Of a stretch of DNA of 6,663 nucleotides, positions 1-6,630 are shown piece after piece (within the stretch, counting starts at the first letter, position 1; every line of letters starts with the position of its first letter). The notes beneath the pieces are model-generated. The model saw nothing but the letters and a program-made list of their open reading frames with translations. It had not been told where the DNA came from and did no database searches. The DNA is from Clostridia bacterium. Its GTDB lineage: Bacteria; Bacillota; Clostridia; Oscillospirales; CAG-272. The stretch lies in NCBI GenBank assembly GCA_900770605.1, contig CAAGKS010000121.1:1-6663 (forward strand). Reading direction: 5' to 3'. The position numbers and the translations under genes are program-made.

Positions 1-323
1 ATCAATAAATATTATTGCAAAAGCCGCGCCAAGTCCCATATAATCCTCAGATGCGGGGGTGAACAGCGCAAGCACGGTCTTACCCATTATCAGAGACATA
101 AGCACCTGTATCACCGCATAGACAGACGAGGTGAAAAATCCCCATTTGATGCCGTACATATACGATACGAGAACTATGGGAAGCATACTTGCCACGGTAA
201 ATCCGCCGCCAAAGGGCAAGTTAAGGAATGGGATCATCTCGCACACCAGCGCGAGACGGTTGCAAGAGCAAGCATTACCGCCGAGGTGGTAAGCCTTTGA
301 ATTTTTTGAGTCGAATCTCTCAT
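1..323 (-). CDS. thiT: Thiamine ECF transporter substrate-binding subunit ThiT, partial, with an apparent 1-nt frameshift
   Basis: ThiT is the membrane S-component that binds thiamine and works with the shared EcfA/EcfA'/EcfT energising module. The ATG at 323-321 follows a GGAGG at 335-331 with 7-nt spacing. Frame one gives MRDSTQKIQRLTTSAVMLAL... and stops at TGA (236-234) after 29 codons. From about 255 a second frame stays open to the window edge, reading LALVCEMIPFLNLPFGGGFT, then ASMLPIVLVSYMYGIKWGFF, and on to a DY motif. That fits the ThiT family (hydrophobic helices, the GG-FT-ASMLPI-L-S block). Adding one base at about 255 joins both parts as ATV-LALV, giving about 108 residues of a protein usually near 180-190. 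The C-terminal half lies beyond the left edge. The TPP riboswitch upstream supports thiamine transport; the HMP transporter subunit ThiW is a less likely alternative. Whether the frameshift is real or an assembly error cannot be decided here. Confidence 0.82.
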
Positions 324-352
324 ATCGACACCTCCAAAATAAAAGATAATGC

Positions 353-381
353 AAAAACCGCACGGAAATCTCCGTGCGGTT
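353..381 (-). terminator. Intrinsic terminator, expression platform of the TPP riboswitch
   Basis: A perfect 11-bp inverted repeat (arms 356-366 and 371-381, 4-nt loop) has a GC-rich core (CCGCACGGA/TCCGTGCGG). Read leftwards it is followed by a five-T run (357-353). It lies between the TPP aptamer and the thiT ribosome binding site, where a transcription-terminating riboswitch puts its expression platform. It may also stop transcripts reading through from the upstream foldase gene. On the plus strand it is followed by TTGATATTTTT, so weak bidirectional action is possible. Confidence 0.88.
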
Positions 382-417
382 GATATTTTTCCATATCTTT
401 TATTGATACTCTGGAAA

Positions 418-503
418 TCAATACTCCCTACGCCGGCATTATCCGTATCAGGTTAAAGGGTTCGGCGCTCGCCGTCTCAGCCATTATGGGCACCCCCGAT
501 CTC
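418..503 (-). promoter_or_regulatory. TPP riboswitch aptamer (THI element) controlling thiT
   Basis: The minus strand carries the conserved THI-box segments in order: GGGGGTGCCC (497-488), CTGAGA (480-475), a short P3 hairpin CGGCG/CGCCG (474-463), ACCCTTTAACCTGAT (461-447), GGATAATGCC (444-435) and GCGTAGGGA (433-425). CTGAGA and GGATAATGCC belong to the pyrimidine- and pyrophosphate-sensor arms of this class. P3 is close to the minimum length. The outer boundaries are approximate because P1 pairing is not obvious by eye. With the terminator downstream, the expected behaviour is an OFF switch: TPP binding favours termination before thiT. Confidence 0.96.
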
Positions 504-523
504 TATGCGGTTTTTACGGTTTG

Positions 524-552
524 ATTATACCACCCAAAAAAGATCTTGTCAA
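524..552 (-). promoter_or_regulatory. Consensus sigma-A promoter of the TPP riboswitch-thiT unit
   Basis: Read leftwards it has TTGACA (552-547), a 17-nt spacer and TATAAT (529-524), a 6/6 match in both boxes with the optimal spacing. A TGG just before the -10 box makes it an extended -10 as well. The predicted start is near 517, so the aptamer begins within about 15 nt of the transcript's 5' end. So strong a promoter fits a gene controlled mainly by termination in the leader. It sits 18 nt past the stop codon of the foldase gene. Confidence 0.93.
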
Positions 553-570
553 GTAGTTATCCGTATTTTA

Positions 571-1893
571 TCAATAATAAAAGTTTGCGCCTACTGTTTT
601 AAGGCTCACAGTCGCCAGCAGCTCCTCGTCGATAACTATCCTTGACTTATACTGTTCGAGATAGTCGGCAAGAAGCGCGCTCTTGAGATCTGCGAGGAAG
701 GACAGATTGCCCTCCTTTGTCCAGAAGAAATCTCCGTTCTTGCTATCGTTATACGCGGCCTTGGGAAGCTCGTACTTCATAACGACGTGTATGCCGTACT
801 CGGAATACACCTTTCTGATCTCGCCCACCTCCATATCAAGCAACGCCTCGATGACCTCGGGAGAATCGTAATCGCTGTTTGCGGTGACGTAGTATCCACC
901 GGGATACATAGTCATTCCCTCGTCCTCGCCATAAGTCTCAACGTAAGTATCAAAGAGCGCGAAGTTGCCCTCGTCAATGCTATCCATAAGCATCGTGCTT
1001 TCGTCCTGAAGCTTTTTGAGCTCGCTCTCGCTGAGCTTTTCGCTGATCACGTTACCGTTTGAGTCTCTCACAACTCCGGGATACTCGGTGGGTCTGTATG
1101 CGATATGACCGTCCGCGAGAAAGTACACGGCGTCTCCGTTCTTATCCTTGACGAGCTTGCCGTCCTCTTTCTTGGTAGTACCGTTCTTGGTATCGTAAGA
1201 TATATACTTGTACTCGTTATCCGTATAGTATATCACGTCGCCGTTATCATCGACCTGATACATGGGCTTTACTGTGTAGTAAAATACGTGTCGGAAGCGC
1301 ATATACGTGCTCTGATAGTAATCCTCAACGAGCTCTGCGGCTATCTTCGAGCCGTCAGCGCCGAAGAGGTGGTCACTAAGATACGCGATCTTTGCTTCAA
1401 GTATATACGCCTCGCGCAACACCTTATAGTTTGCGCCGTACTGAGCAAGCAGATTATTGAACTCAGTCTTTGAGCCGCCTGCATCGTTAAAGATAAGCTC
1501 CTCGAGCTCGGCGTCTATCTCCTCCTCATAGGACTTTGGAAGCTTGAGATCAAGCTCCTCAAAGAGCGCGAGTGCCGCGATATACGTCTTTGCGCTTTCA
1601 AGCACCTCGGCAGTATAATGCTTATCGTAGGTCTCGCCTGTGCTCGTATCCATTACGGAATCCCAGAAGGAATTTTTGAGCGCCTGCGCGCCGTATCCGT
1701 AGGACGAAGCAAGGTTGCCCTTCATTCGCGAGAGCATAAGCATAAACAGATTTACCGATATCTCACTCTTATCCAGCGTCAACAGCGGCTCACCCGTGCC
1801 CGACATTGAGCAGCTGAACGCTATTATAACGCAGGAGAGTAAAATAACGACGGCGAGAGCTATGATTATTATTCTCTTAGTCTTTACCTTCAT
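571..1893 (-). CDS. PrsA/SurA-like parvulin-type peptidyl-prolyl isomerase, probable lipoprotein
   Basis: This 440-residue protein is probably an extracytoplasmic foldase. It has a basic start (MKVKTKR), a hydrophobic stretch (residues 8-27) and a likely lipidated Cys28 (IIAFSC, then SMSGTG); Cys21 (ILLSC) is a weaker alternative. Residues 35-190 resemble the helical SurA/PrsA chaperone domain. A parvulin domain follows: the FRHVFYYT strand (200-207), a GGYY segment (332-335), VIEALLDMEVGEI (347-359) and YGIHVV (366-371). His202 and His369 fall where parvulins keep their histidines. About 65 residues (209-274) are inserted after the first parvulin strand and carry D-x-NG-D/N repeats; I cannot assign the insert a function. 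It lies 23 nt behind mfd, with AAAGGGA about 6 nt before the ATG, and ends in tandem stops TGA TAA. A foldase gene after mfd is a known clostridial arrangement. Isomerase activity is not certain. Confidence 0.85.
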   Translation of the reverse strand: MKVKTKRIIIIALAVVILLSCVIIAFSCSMSGTGEPLLTLDKSEISVNLFMLMLSRMKGNLASSYGYGAQALKNSFWDSVMDTSTGETYDKHYTAEVLESAKTYIAALALFEELDLKLPKSYEEEIDAELEELIFNDAGGSKTEFNNLLAQYGANYKVLREAYILEAKIAYLSDHLFGADGSKIAAELVEDYYQSTYMRFRHVFYYTVKPMYQVDDNGDVIYYTDNEYKYISYDTKNGTTKKEDGKLVKDKNGDAVYFLADGHIAYRPTEYPGVVRDSNGNVISEKLSESELKKLQDESTMLMDSIDEGNFALFDTYVETYGEDEGMTMYPGGYYVTANSDYDSPEVIEALLDMEVGEIRKVYSEYGIHVVMKYELPKAAYNDSKNGDFFWTKEGNLSFLADLKSALLADYLEQYKSRIVIDEELLATVSLKTVGANFYY

Positions 1894-1916
1894 ATCTTTC
1901 CCTTTCGCCGACAGGC

Positions 1917-4900
1917 TTACTGAGCCGCATCGACTTCCTTTTGTATTTTCTCGTATTTTTCAAACAGCTTCAAGAGAAGCTCGGGAACGTTATCTCCCGA
2001 CTGCTTTTTGACGTTTACGCTGGGAGTATCCCCCGCGCCAAGTCTGAGCCTGCCGCGGAATTCATCGGAGAGCTGCTGCCAGATCAGATAATCGACCTCG
2101 GGCATTCTCAGCTTCACGACCGCCTGCTCCTCTATCACCGAGCTGATGCCGCATCTGCGCGCAGACGCGCGTACCATTGCGATAGTAAGCAGGTTAAGGC
2201 AAGGCTTGGGAGCTTCGCCGAAGCGGTCTATAAGCTCGTCAAGAACGTCCTCGCGATCCTCCTCGCACTCGATAGCGGCTATCTTTTTATACAGCCCCAT
2301 TCTCTGCGCGGAATTGGGAACGTATTTATCGGGGATATACGCGTCGCAATTGATAGTGATAGTACACTCGGGACGCTCCTTTACCCTCTCGCCCTTTTCT
2401 TCAAGCACTGCCTCGTTGAGCAGCTTGATATAAAGCTCGTATCCAACGGCGTCAAGATGGCCGTGCTGCTCGGAGCCGAGCAGATTTCCCGCTCCTCTTA
2501 TCTCAAGATCGCGTATAGCTATCTTAAAGCCTGCTCCGAACTCTGCAAAATCTCTTATCGCCTCAAGTCGCTTCGTAGCTATCTCGTTCACCGTTCTATC
2601 CTTGGGATAGGTGAAATACGCGTATGCGCGTCTTGCGGATCTTCCAACTCGTCCTCTGATCTGATGTAGCTGTGAAAGTCCGAGGCGCTGAGAATTCTCA
2701 ACGATAAGCGTATTGGCGTTGGGTATATCGATACCCGTTTCTATGATCGTGGTACAAACGAGAATATCTATCTCGCCCGCCAGCATATCCTCCCAGATGC
2801 TCTCAAGCTGATCCTTATCCATCTTTCCGTGCGCCACGGTTATTCTCGCCTCGGGTATCGCCTTTGCAAGTCTTGCCGCGCAGCCCTCTATATTCTCTAC
2901 GAAATTATAGAGGTAGAACACCTGTCCGCCACGCCTCAATTCCCTGCGGATAGCCTCGATAATGATGAGCTCATCGTGCTCAAGCACGTAGGTCTGCACG
3001 GGAAGTCTGTCACCCGGCGCTTCATCAAGCACGGAGATATCTCGGATACCGCCGAGCGCCATATTCAGCGTTCTCGGTATAGGCGTTGCCGTGAGCGTGA
3101 GAACGTCGATGTTCCCTGCCATTTGCTTGAGCCTTTCCTTATGTGTGACGCCAAATCTCTGCTCCTCGTCTATGATGAGAAGTCCGAGATCCTTGAATTC
3201 TATATCCTTTGAGATAAGTCTGTGAGTTCCGATGATTATATCGGTATTTCCGTTTTTAAGATTACGGAGCGACTGCGCCTGCTGCTTCGCGGTACGGAAG
3301 CGAGACACCATATCCACAGTTACGGGCGTCTGGCGCATACGCGAGGTGAACGTCTGAAAATGCTGGAGCGCGAGAATGGTTGTAGGCACGAGCACCGCTA
3401 CCTGCTTACCGCCAAGCACCGCCTTATACGCGGCTCTCATAGCGACCTCGGTCTTACCAAATCCAACGTCACCGCACAGAAGTCTGTCCATAGGCATCGG
3501 CGACTGCATATCGTTCTTGATATCCTCTATCGCCTCGAGCTGTCCTTCGGTTTCCTCAAACTCGAACGCCGCGTCAAAATCCGCCTGCATATCGTCGTCC
3601 TCGGGGAAAGCATAGCCTTTTCTGCGGCTTCTCTCTGCATAGAGCTGTATGAGCTCCTTTGCAATATCCTTTGCCGCCGATTTTGCTCTTGCCTTTGCTC
3701 TGCCCCATTCGTTTCCGCCGAATTTGGAGAGCTTGACAAGCCCGTCATCAGAATGCGCGCCGATATATTTGGACACCATATCCAGCTTATCAACAGGCAA
3801 AAACAATCTGTCGCTTCCTGCATACCTGATGTTTATATAGTCACGGCTCACGCCGTCAACGGTAAGGTTTTCGATACCCATATACTGACCTATACCGTGA
3901 TTTTCGTGAACGACGTAATCTCCGATCTCAAGATCGTTATATGAAAGTATGGTTTCAGTTCCGCTGCGCTTCTTACGCTTCTTCTTTATAATGCCGCCCG
4001 TTGCGAGCGCGCCATCGCGGCTCTCGGGGCAGATAGAAAGCACCGCTATCTTGGGAGTTGTAAGCTCAAATCCGCGCACGAACTGCTTCCAGCGCACGAG
4101 TGCGATGGATTTGGGCAGCTTATCTATGGTATATTCTCCCGTCTGCGCCTCGGGCAACGCCTTTATGCCTCTGTCCTCGAGCATCTGGCAAAGATTTTTT
4201 GCAGACGCCTCGTTCTCCGCGGTGATTATCACGCGGTATCCCGTATGCTTATACGAGGTCATATCCTCGCAAAGCAGGTCAAGATTTTCCGCGTACGAAA
4301 CTATATGCTTGGTCTTGAAGTTATACATTCCCCCGAGCTTCATTCCCGAAAGTCCCTGACCAAGTGAGTCAAGGTGAATGGGCGTGGAGCGTGAGAGAAA
4401 GAGATCGAAATCCGCCTGATGCTTGGTATAATCCGTATATTTTGAGGATATCGTACCGCCCTCGAGCAGATCCTCGATAGTCTGATTTATATGCCACTCG
4501 CCTGCCTTTATCCTATCGTAGCAAGCGGACGTACCACGGATTATTACGGTTGACTGTCTTGAAAAATAATCAAGCAGGCAGACGCGCTCGGGATATATGA
4601 GCGATATATACTTATCCGCGAAATTTGCTTCCGCGCCGTTATCAACAACGAGCAGCTCGCCGCGCATCTCGGATATAGCCCTCTCGTCCGAGCTTCTTTT
4701 GATCTGCGCGCTTATCGCGTTATGAAGCAGCGCTCTCGTATCCTCGTCAAGCAAAAGCTCTCTTGCGGGAGCAAGCTCGACTCTATTGAGCGGAGTGACC
4801 ATTCTCTGCGTTGTAGCGTCAAAGGTCTCCATTCTGTCTATCTCATCGCCAAACAGCTCTATTCTGAACGGATAAGAGCCGACGGTGACGTTATTATCCA

Positions 4901-5498
4901 CGTCGTAAAATCTCGCGCTCGACGGATAAACGTCTATGATGCCGCCTCTTTGCGCGAACTGTCCTGCGCCGTCAACGAGGTCCTTGCGAACGTATCCTGC
5001 GCGTGCCAGCTTTTTGCAGAACTCGCCCACGTCAAGCTGAGTTTTTTCGAAATCGACCACCGTCATAGCAGATATCAGCTTATCGGACGGAATAGTGTAT
5101 CCAAGCGCGGCATCGGGAGTTGTGAGCACGACGTCAAACGAGCCGTCAAGCATTCCCGAAAGCACGCGTAGCCTCTCATGCTCGTACTCATGGGAGGCAG
5201 TAATGTTATATAATGTCAGGTCACGTCCGACGTAAAACGCCGCGCGCAGACCAAACTGTTCAAGAAAGGCTCTGAGACGAACACATTCCTTTTCTTCCGA
5301 GCACAATATCAGCGCGGTGCGCTTATCCGCCCTTTTAAGATCGGACAGCAGCGCCGCGATAGCGGCATCGGCAGCTCCGTCGCAAAGTCCCGTGACCGCA
5401 AGCGGCAACGGACGCGCGGAGTTTTTCTGATTGACAAGTCCTTGAAGAAAGGAAAGGTATTCGCGGTCAGACCTTACGGAGTCCTTAATTACGTTCAT
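1917..5498 (-). CDS. mfd: Transcription-repair coupling factor Mfd
   Basis: Mfd is an ATP-driven DNA translocase that pushes RNA polymerase stalled at lesions off the template and recruits UvrA. At 1193 residues it is full length for the family. Residues 1-390 form the UvrB-like module (FAQRGGIIDVYPSS at 181-194, ELFGDEIDRMETFD at 214-227) with a degenerate, non-ATPase P-loop region near 35-45. A basic linker (IIKKKRKKR, 503-511) leads to the CarD-like RNA polymerase-interacting domain (about 520-585, GDYVVHENHGIGQYMGI). Then comes the RecG-like motor: Walker A GDVGFGKT (676-683), DEEQRFG (777-783), TLTATPIPRT (801-810), TTIIETGIDIP (916-926) and QIRGRVGRS (946-954), followed by the TRG region with RGAGNLLG (1001-1008). 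Residues after about 1040 are the regulatory D7 domain. No key motif is missing. The ATG lies 11 nt past the pth stop; its AAGGA (5510-5506, 7-nt spacing) overlaps that stop codon, so translational coupling is likely. Confidence 0.98.
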   Translation of the reverse strand: MNVIKDSVRSDREYLSFLQGLVNQKNSARPLPLAVTGLCDGAADAAIAALLSDLKRADKRTALILCSEEKECVRLRAFLEQFGLRAAFYVGRDLTLYNITASHEYEHERLRVLSGMLDGSFDVVLTTPDAALGYTIPSDKLISAMTVVDFEKTQLDVGEFCKKLARAGYVRKDLVDGAGQFAQRGGIIDVYPSSARFYDVDNNVTVGSYPFRIELFGDEIDRMETFDATTQRMVTPLNRVELAPARELLLDEDTRALLHNAISAQIKRSSDERAISEMRGELLVVDNGAEANFADKYISLIYPERVCLLDYFSRQSTVIIRGTSACYDRIKAGEWHINQTIEDLLEGGTISSKYTDYTKHQADFDLFLSRSTPIHLDSLGQGLSGMKLGGMYNFKTKHIVSYAENLDLLCEDMTSYKHTGYRVIITAENEASAKNLCQMLEDRGIKALPEAQTGEYTIDKLPKSIALVRWKQFVRGFELTTPKIAVLSICPESRDGALATGGIIKKKRKKRSGTETILSYNDLEIGDYVVHENHGIGQYMGIENLTVDGVSRDYINIRYAGSDRLFLPVDKLDMVSKYIGAHSDDGLVKLSKFGGNEWGRAKARAKSAAKDIAKELIQLYAERSRRKGYAFPEDDDMQADFDAAFEFEETEGQLEAIEDIKNDMQSPMPMDRLLCGDVGFGKTEVAMRAAYKAVLGGKQVAVLVPTTILALQHFQTFTSRMRQTPVTVDMVSRFRTAKQQAQSLRNLKNGNTDIIIGTHRLISKDIEFKDLGLLIIDEEQRFGVTHKERLKQMAGNIDVLTLTATPIPRTLNMALGGIRDISVLDEAPGDRLPVQTYVLEHDELIIIEAIRRELRRGGQVFYLYNFVENIEGCAARLAKAIPEARITVAHGKMDKDQLESIWEDMLAGEIDILVCTTIIETGIDIPNANTLIVENSQRLGLSQLHQIRGRVGRSARRAYAYFTYPKDRTVNEIATKRLEAIRDFAEFGAGFKIAIRDLEIRGAGNLLGSEQHGHLDAVGYELYIKLLNEAVLEEKGERVKERPECTITINCDAYIPDKYVPNSAQRMGLYKKIAAIECEEDREDVLDELIDRFGEAPKPCLNLLTIAMVRASARRCGISSVIEEQAVVKLRMPEVDYLIWQQLSDEFRGRLRLGAGDTPSVNVKKQSGDNVPELLLKLFEKYEKIQKEVDAAQ

Positions 5499-5509
5499 CG
5501 TACCGTCCT

Positions 5510-6142
5510 TTATTTACTGTTGCAAAGCTGCATAGCTCCGTCAAAATCTCCGCATATCATTTTCTCAATACCGCCGAGAACCTTGGGATACGCCTGTGCG
5601 ATAGCCTCGAGGTCCTTTGTGTCAAAGCGAGAGAGCACCCAATCCTTCATATCGAATTCGGGGTGAGGCTTTTTGCCAACGCCTACGCGCAGACGAGGAA
5701 TATCCTCAGTTCCGAGGTAGTTGATTATATCGGCAAGTCCCTTCTGTCCGCCCGCGCTTCCGCTCTTGCGGACACGAAGACGGGCAACGTCAAGATTTAC
5801 ATCGTCGGAAATGACTATGACGTTCTGAGGAGCTACCTTATAAAATCTTGCAGCCGCCTCAACGGACTGTCCCGAATTATTCATATAAGTCTGCGGCTTG
5901 AGCAGCAAAACTCCCTTGCCGCATATTTCAGTAACGGCGGTAAGTCCCTCAAACCTTGCACGGTCTATCTTAACGCCCTTTTTCTCTGCTATGTAGTCTA
6001 TTGCCAGAAATCCTGCGTTATGCCTTGTATTCTCATACTGCTTTCCGGGATTTCCAAGCCCTGCGATTATATATTCAACGGGGGCGTTCTTACTGCTATC
6101 GCCCGTGGATATCTGCTTAAAAAGATCAAAAATGTTTGCCAT
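5510..6142 (-). CDS. pth: Peptidyl-tRNA hydrolase, bacterial Pth family
   Basis: Pth cleaves peptidyl-tRNAs released early from ribosomes so that the tRNA can be reused. The 210-residue protein has the family signature GLGNPGKQYENTRHNAGF (28-45), with Asn31 and catalytic His41. It also has KPQTYMNNSG (82-91) and SDDV (112-115), whose Asp113 matches E. coli Asp93. The GGQKGL stretch (131-136) has Lys134 where E. coli has Asn114. An N-terminal extension of about 22 residues precedes the usual start. It is probably real: no in-frame ATG lies between residue 1 and Met87, and GGAG (6151-6148) sits 5 nt before this ATG. It is the first gene of the pth-mfd-foldase operon and is probably transcribed from the promoter at 6166-6204. 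Confidence 0.97.
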   Translation of the reverse strand: MANIFDLFKQISTGDSSKNAPVEYIIAGLGNPGKQYENTRHNAGFLAIDYIAEKKGVKIDRARFEGLTAVTEICGKGVLLLKPQTYMNNSGQSVEAAARFYKVAPQNVIVISDDVNLDVARLRVRKSGSAGGQKGLADIINYLGTEDIPRLRVGVGKKPHPEFDMKDWVLSRFDTKDLEAIAQAYPKVLGGIEKMICGDFDGAMQLCNSK

Positions 6143-6165
6143 ATTCTCTCCGTAATTTATATCGA

Positions 6166-6204
6166 ATTATATTCCAATTTAATATTATATTACATAACTG
6201 TCAA
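6166..6204 (-). promoter_or_regulatory. Probable promoter of the pth-mfd-foldase operon
   Basis: Read leftwards there is a perfect TTGACA (6204-6199) and, at 17-nt spacing, TAAATT (6181-6176, 4/6 match). Two exact TATAAT hexamers lie nearby (6189-6184 and 6171-6166), but their spacing to this -35 box is 9 and 27 nt, so they would need another -35 box. The start of transcription is probably about 20-30 nt upstream of the pth ATG. The surroundings are very AT-rich, as expected of a promoter; the exact -10 box is uncertain. Confidence 0.6.
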
Positions 6205-6270
6205 AAAATCAACCGCGGCTTTGTTTTTTTACATTTGTTCATAAAAAGTTTACATATATTTGGGCGGGTA

Positions 6271-6293
6271 ATTTGCAAAAGTATGTAGCAAAT
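6271..6293. repeat. Inverted repeat overlapping the ppdK -35 region, possible operator
   Basis: ATTTGC (6271-6276) and GCAAAT (6288-6293) form a perfect 6-bp inverted repeat around an 11-nt spacer. The right arm overlaps the position of the -35 box expected for the TATAAT at 6309-6314. This geometry suits a dimeric transcription factor, but the arms are short and AT-rich and I do not recognise the site as belonging to a known regulator. Confidence 0.35.
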
Positions 6294-6314
6294 AAGGGAA
6301 AATTATGGTATAAT
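6286..6314 (+). promoter_or_regulatory. Probable extended -10 promoter of ppdK
   Basis: A perfect TATAAT (6309-6314) is preceded by TGG (6306-6308), an extended -10 element. The hexamer 17 nt upstream is TAGCAA (6286-6291), only a 3/6 match to TTGACA, so the extended -10 would have to carry recognition or an activator would have to help. Predicted initiation near 6320 gives a leader of about 70 nt before the ppdK ATG. Confidence 0.65.
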
Positions 6315-6322
6315 AACTTGGT

Positions 6323-6345
6323 TATGAGGCACTATGTGCCCCATA
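6323..6345 (+). repeat. Short hairpin or palindrome at the ppdK transcription start
   Basis: GGCAC (6328-6332), a TAT loop and GTGCC (6336-6340) form a perfect stem. After one A/C mismatch (6327/6341) the symmetry continues with TATG (6323-6326) and CATA (6342-6345). The 23-bp element begins just after the predicted start site, so it could be an operator or a 5' hairpin that stabilises the mRNA. No T-run follows, so it is not an intrinsic terminator. Confidence 0.45.
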
Positions 6346-6391
6346 TCCTTAGGTTATGTCAAAATTTTTATAATATGGAGGTATTTATCCA

Positions 6392-6630
6392 ATGGCAAAG
6401 AAGTATTGTTATCTCTTCTCCGAGGGTAACGCTAGCATGCGTGAGATCCTTGGTGGTAAGGGTGCAAACCTCGCAGAAATGACCAATATCGGTCTTCCCG
6501 TTCCCCAGGGCTTCACTATCTCTACCGAAGCCTGCACACAGTACTATGAGGACGGCCGCCAGATCAATGATGAGATCATGGCTGAAATCATGGAGTACAT
6601 CGTTAAGATGGAAGGCGTTACCGGCAAGAA
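6392..6630 (+). CDS. ppdK: Pyruvate phosphate dikinase, N-terminal fragment
   Basis: PPDK interconverts pyruvate, ATP and phosphate with PEP, AMP and pyrophosphate; many anaerobes use it in glycolysis or gluconeogenesis. The first 79 codons are present, starting MAKKYCYLFSEGN. They include the nucleotide-binding-domain signature GGKGANLAEM (21-30) and GLPVPQGFTIST (34-45), and end at VTGKK, where the family normally continues with FGDP. The family is usually around 870-900 residues, so over 90% is missing. The ATG is preceded by GGAGGT (6377-6382) with 9-nt spacing. Codon choice (GGT, CTT, ATC, AAC, TTC, GAA) looks like that of a highly expressed gene. It is divergent from pth. The frame stays open through the adapter at 6631-6663, so codons there (DRKSTRLNSS) are not protein sequence. 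Confidence 0.96.

Noticed and set aside
234..260. Programmed ribosomal frameshift in thiT
   Set aside because: There is no slippery heptamer or obvious stimulatory structure at the junction, and ThiT is not known to need frameshifting. A deletion or a sequencing error is simpler.
566..582. TTTTAT-N5-ATAAAA hairpin at the end of the foldase gene
   Set aside because: The stem is six A/T pairs overlapping the stop codon, too weak for an intrinsic terminator.
1829..1833. Cys21 of the foldase as the lipidated residue
   Set aside because: ILLSC fits a relaxed lipobox, but it leaves a second hydrophobic stretch after the cysteine. Cys28, followed by the polar SMSGTG, is the better candidate.
1941..2669. 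Plus-strand open frame of 242 codons antisense to mfd
   Set aside because: It lies wholly inside the well-supported mfd gene and has no recognisable motif or family resemblance. Long antisense frames arise easily from mfd's codon bias.
3222..3944. Plus-strand open frame of 240 codons antisense to mfd
   Set aside because: It is opposite the conserved RNA polymerase-interacting and helicase motifs of Mfd, its translation resembles no protein family I know, and it is better explained as a shadow.
6203..6230. A-run, CCGCGG core and T-run between pth and ppdK, resembling a bidirectional terminator
   Set aside because: Only the CCGCGG core is self-complementary, which leaves no room for a loop; the flanks pair only with bulges. 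It also lies upstream of both genes, where a terminator is not expected.
6273..6482. Plus-strand open frame of 69 codons overlapping the ppdK promoter and start
   Set aside because: It runs through the promoter and the ppdK RBS, is out of frame with ppdK, and its translation looks random.
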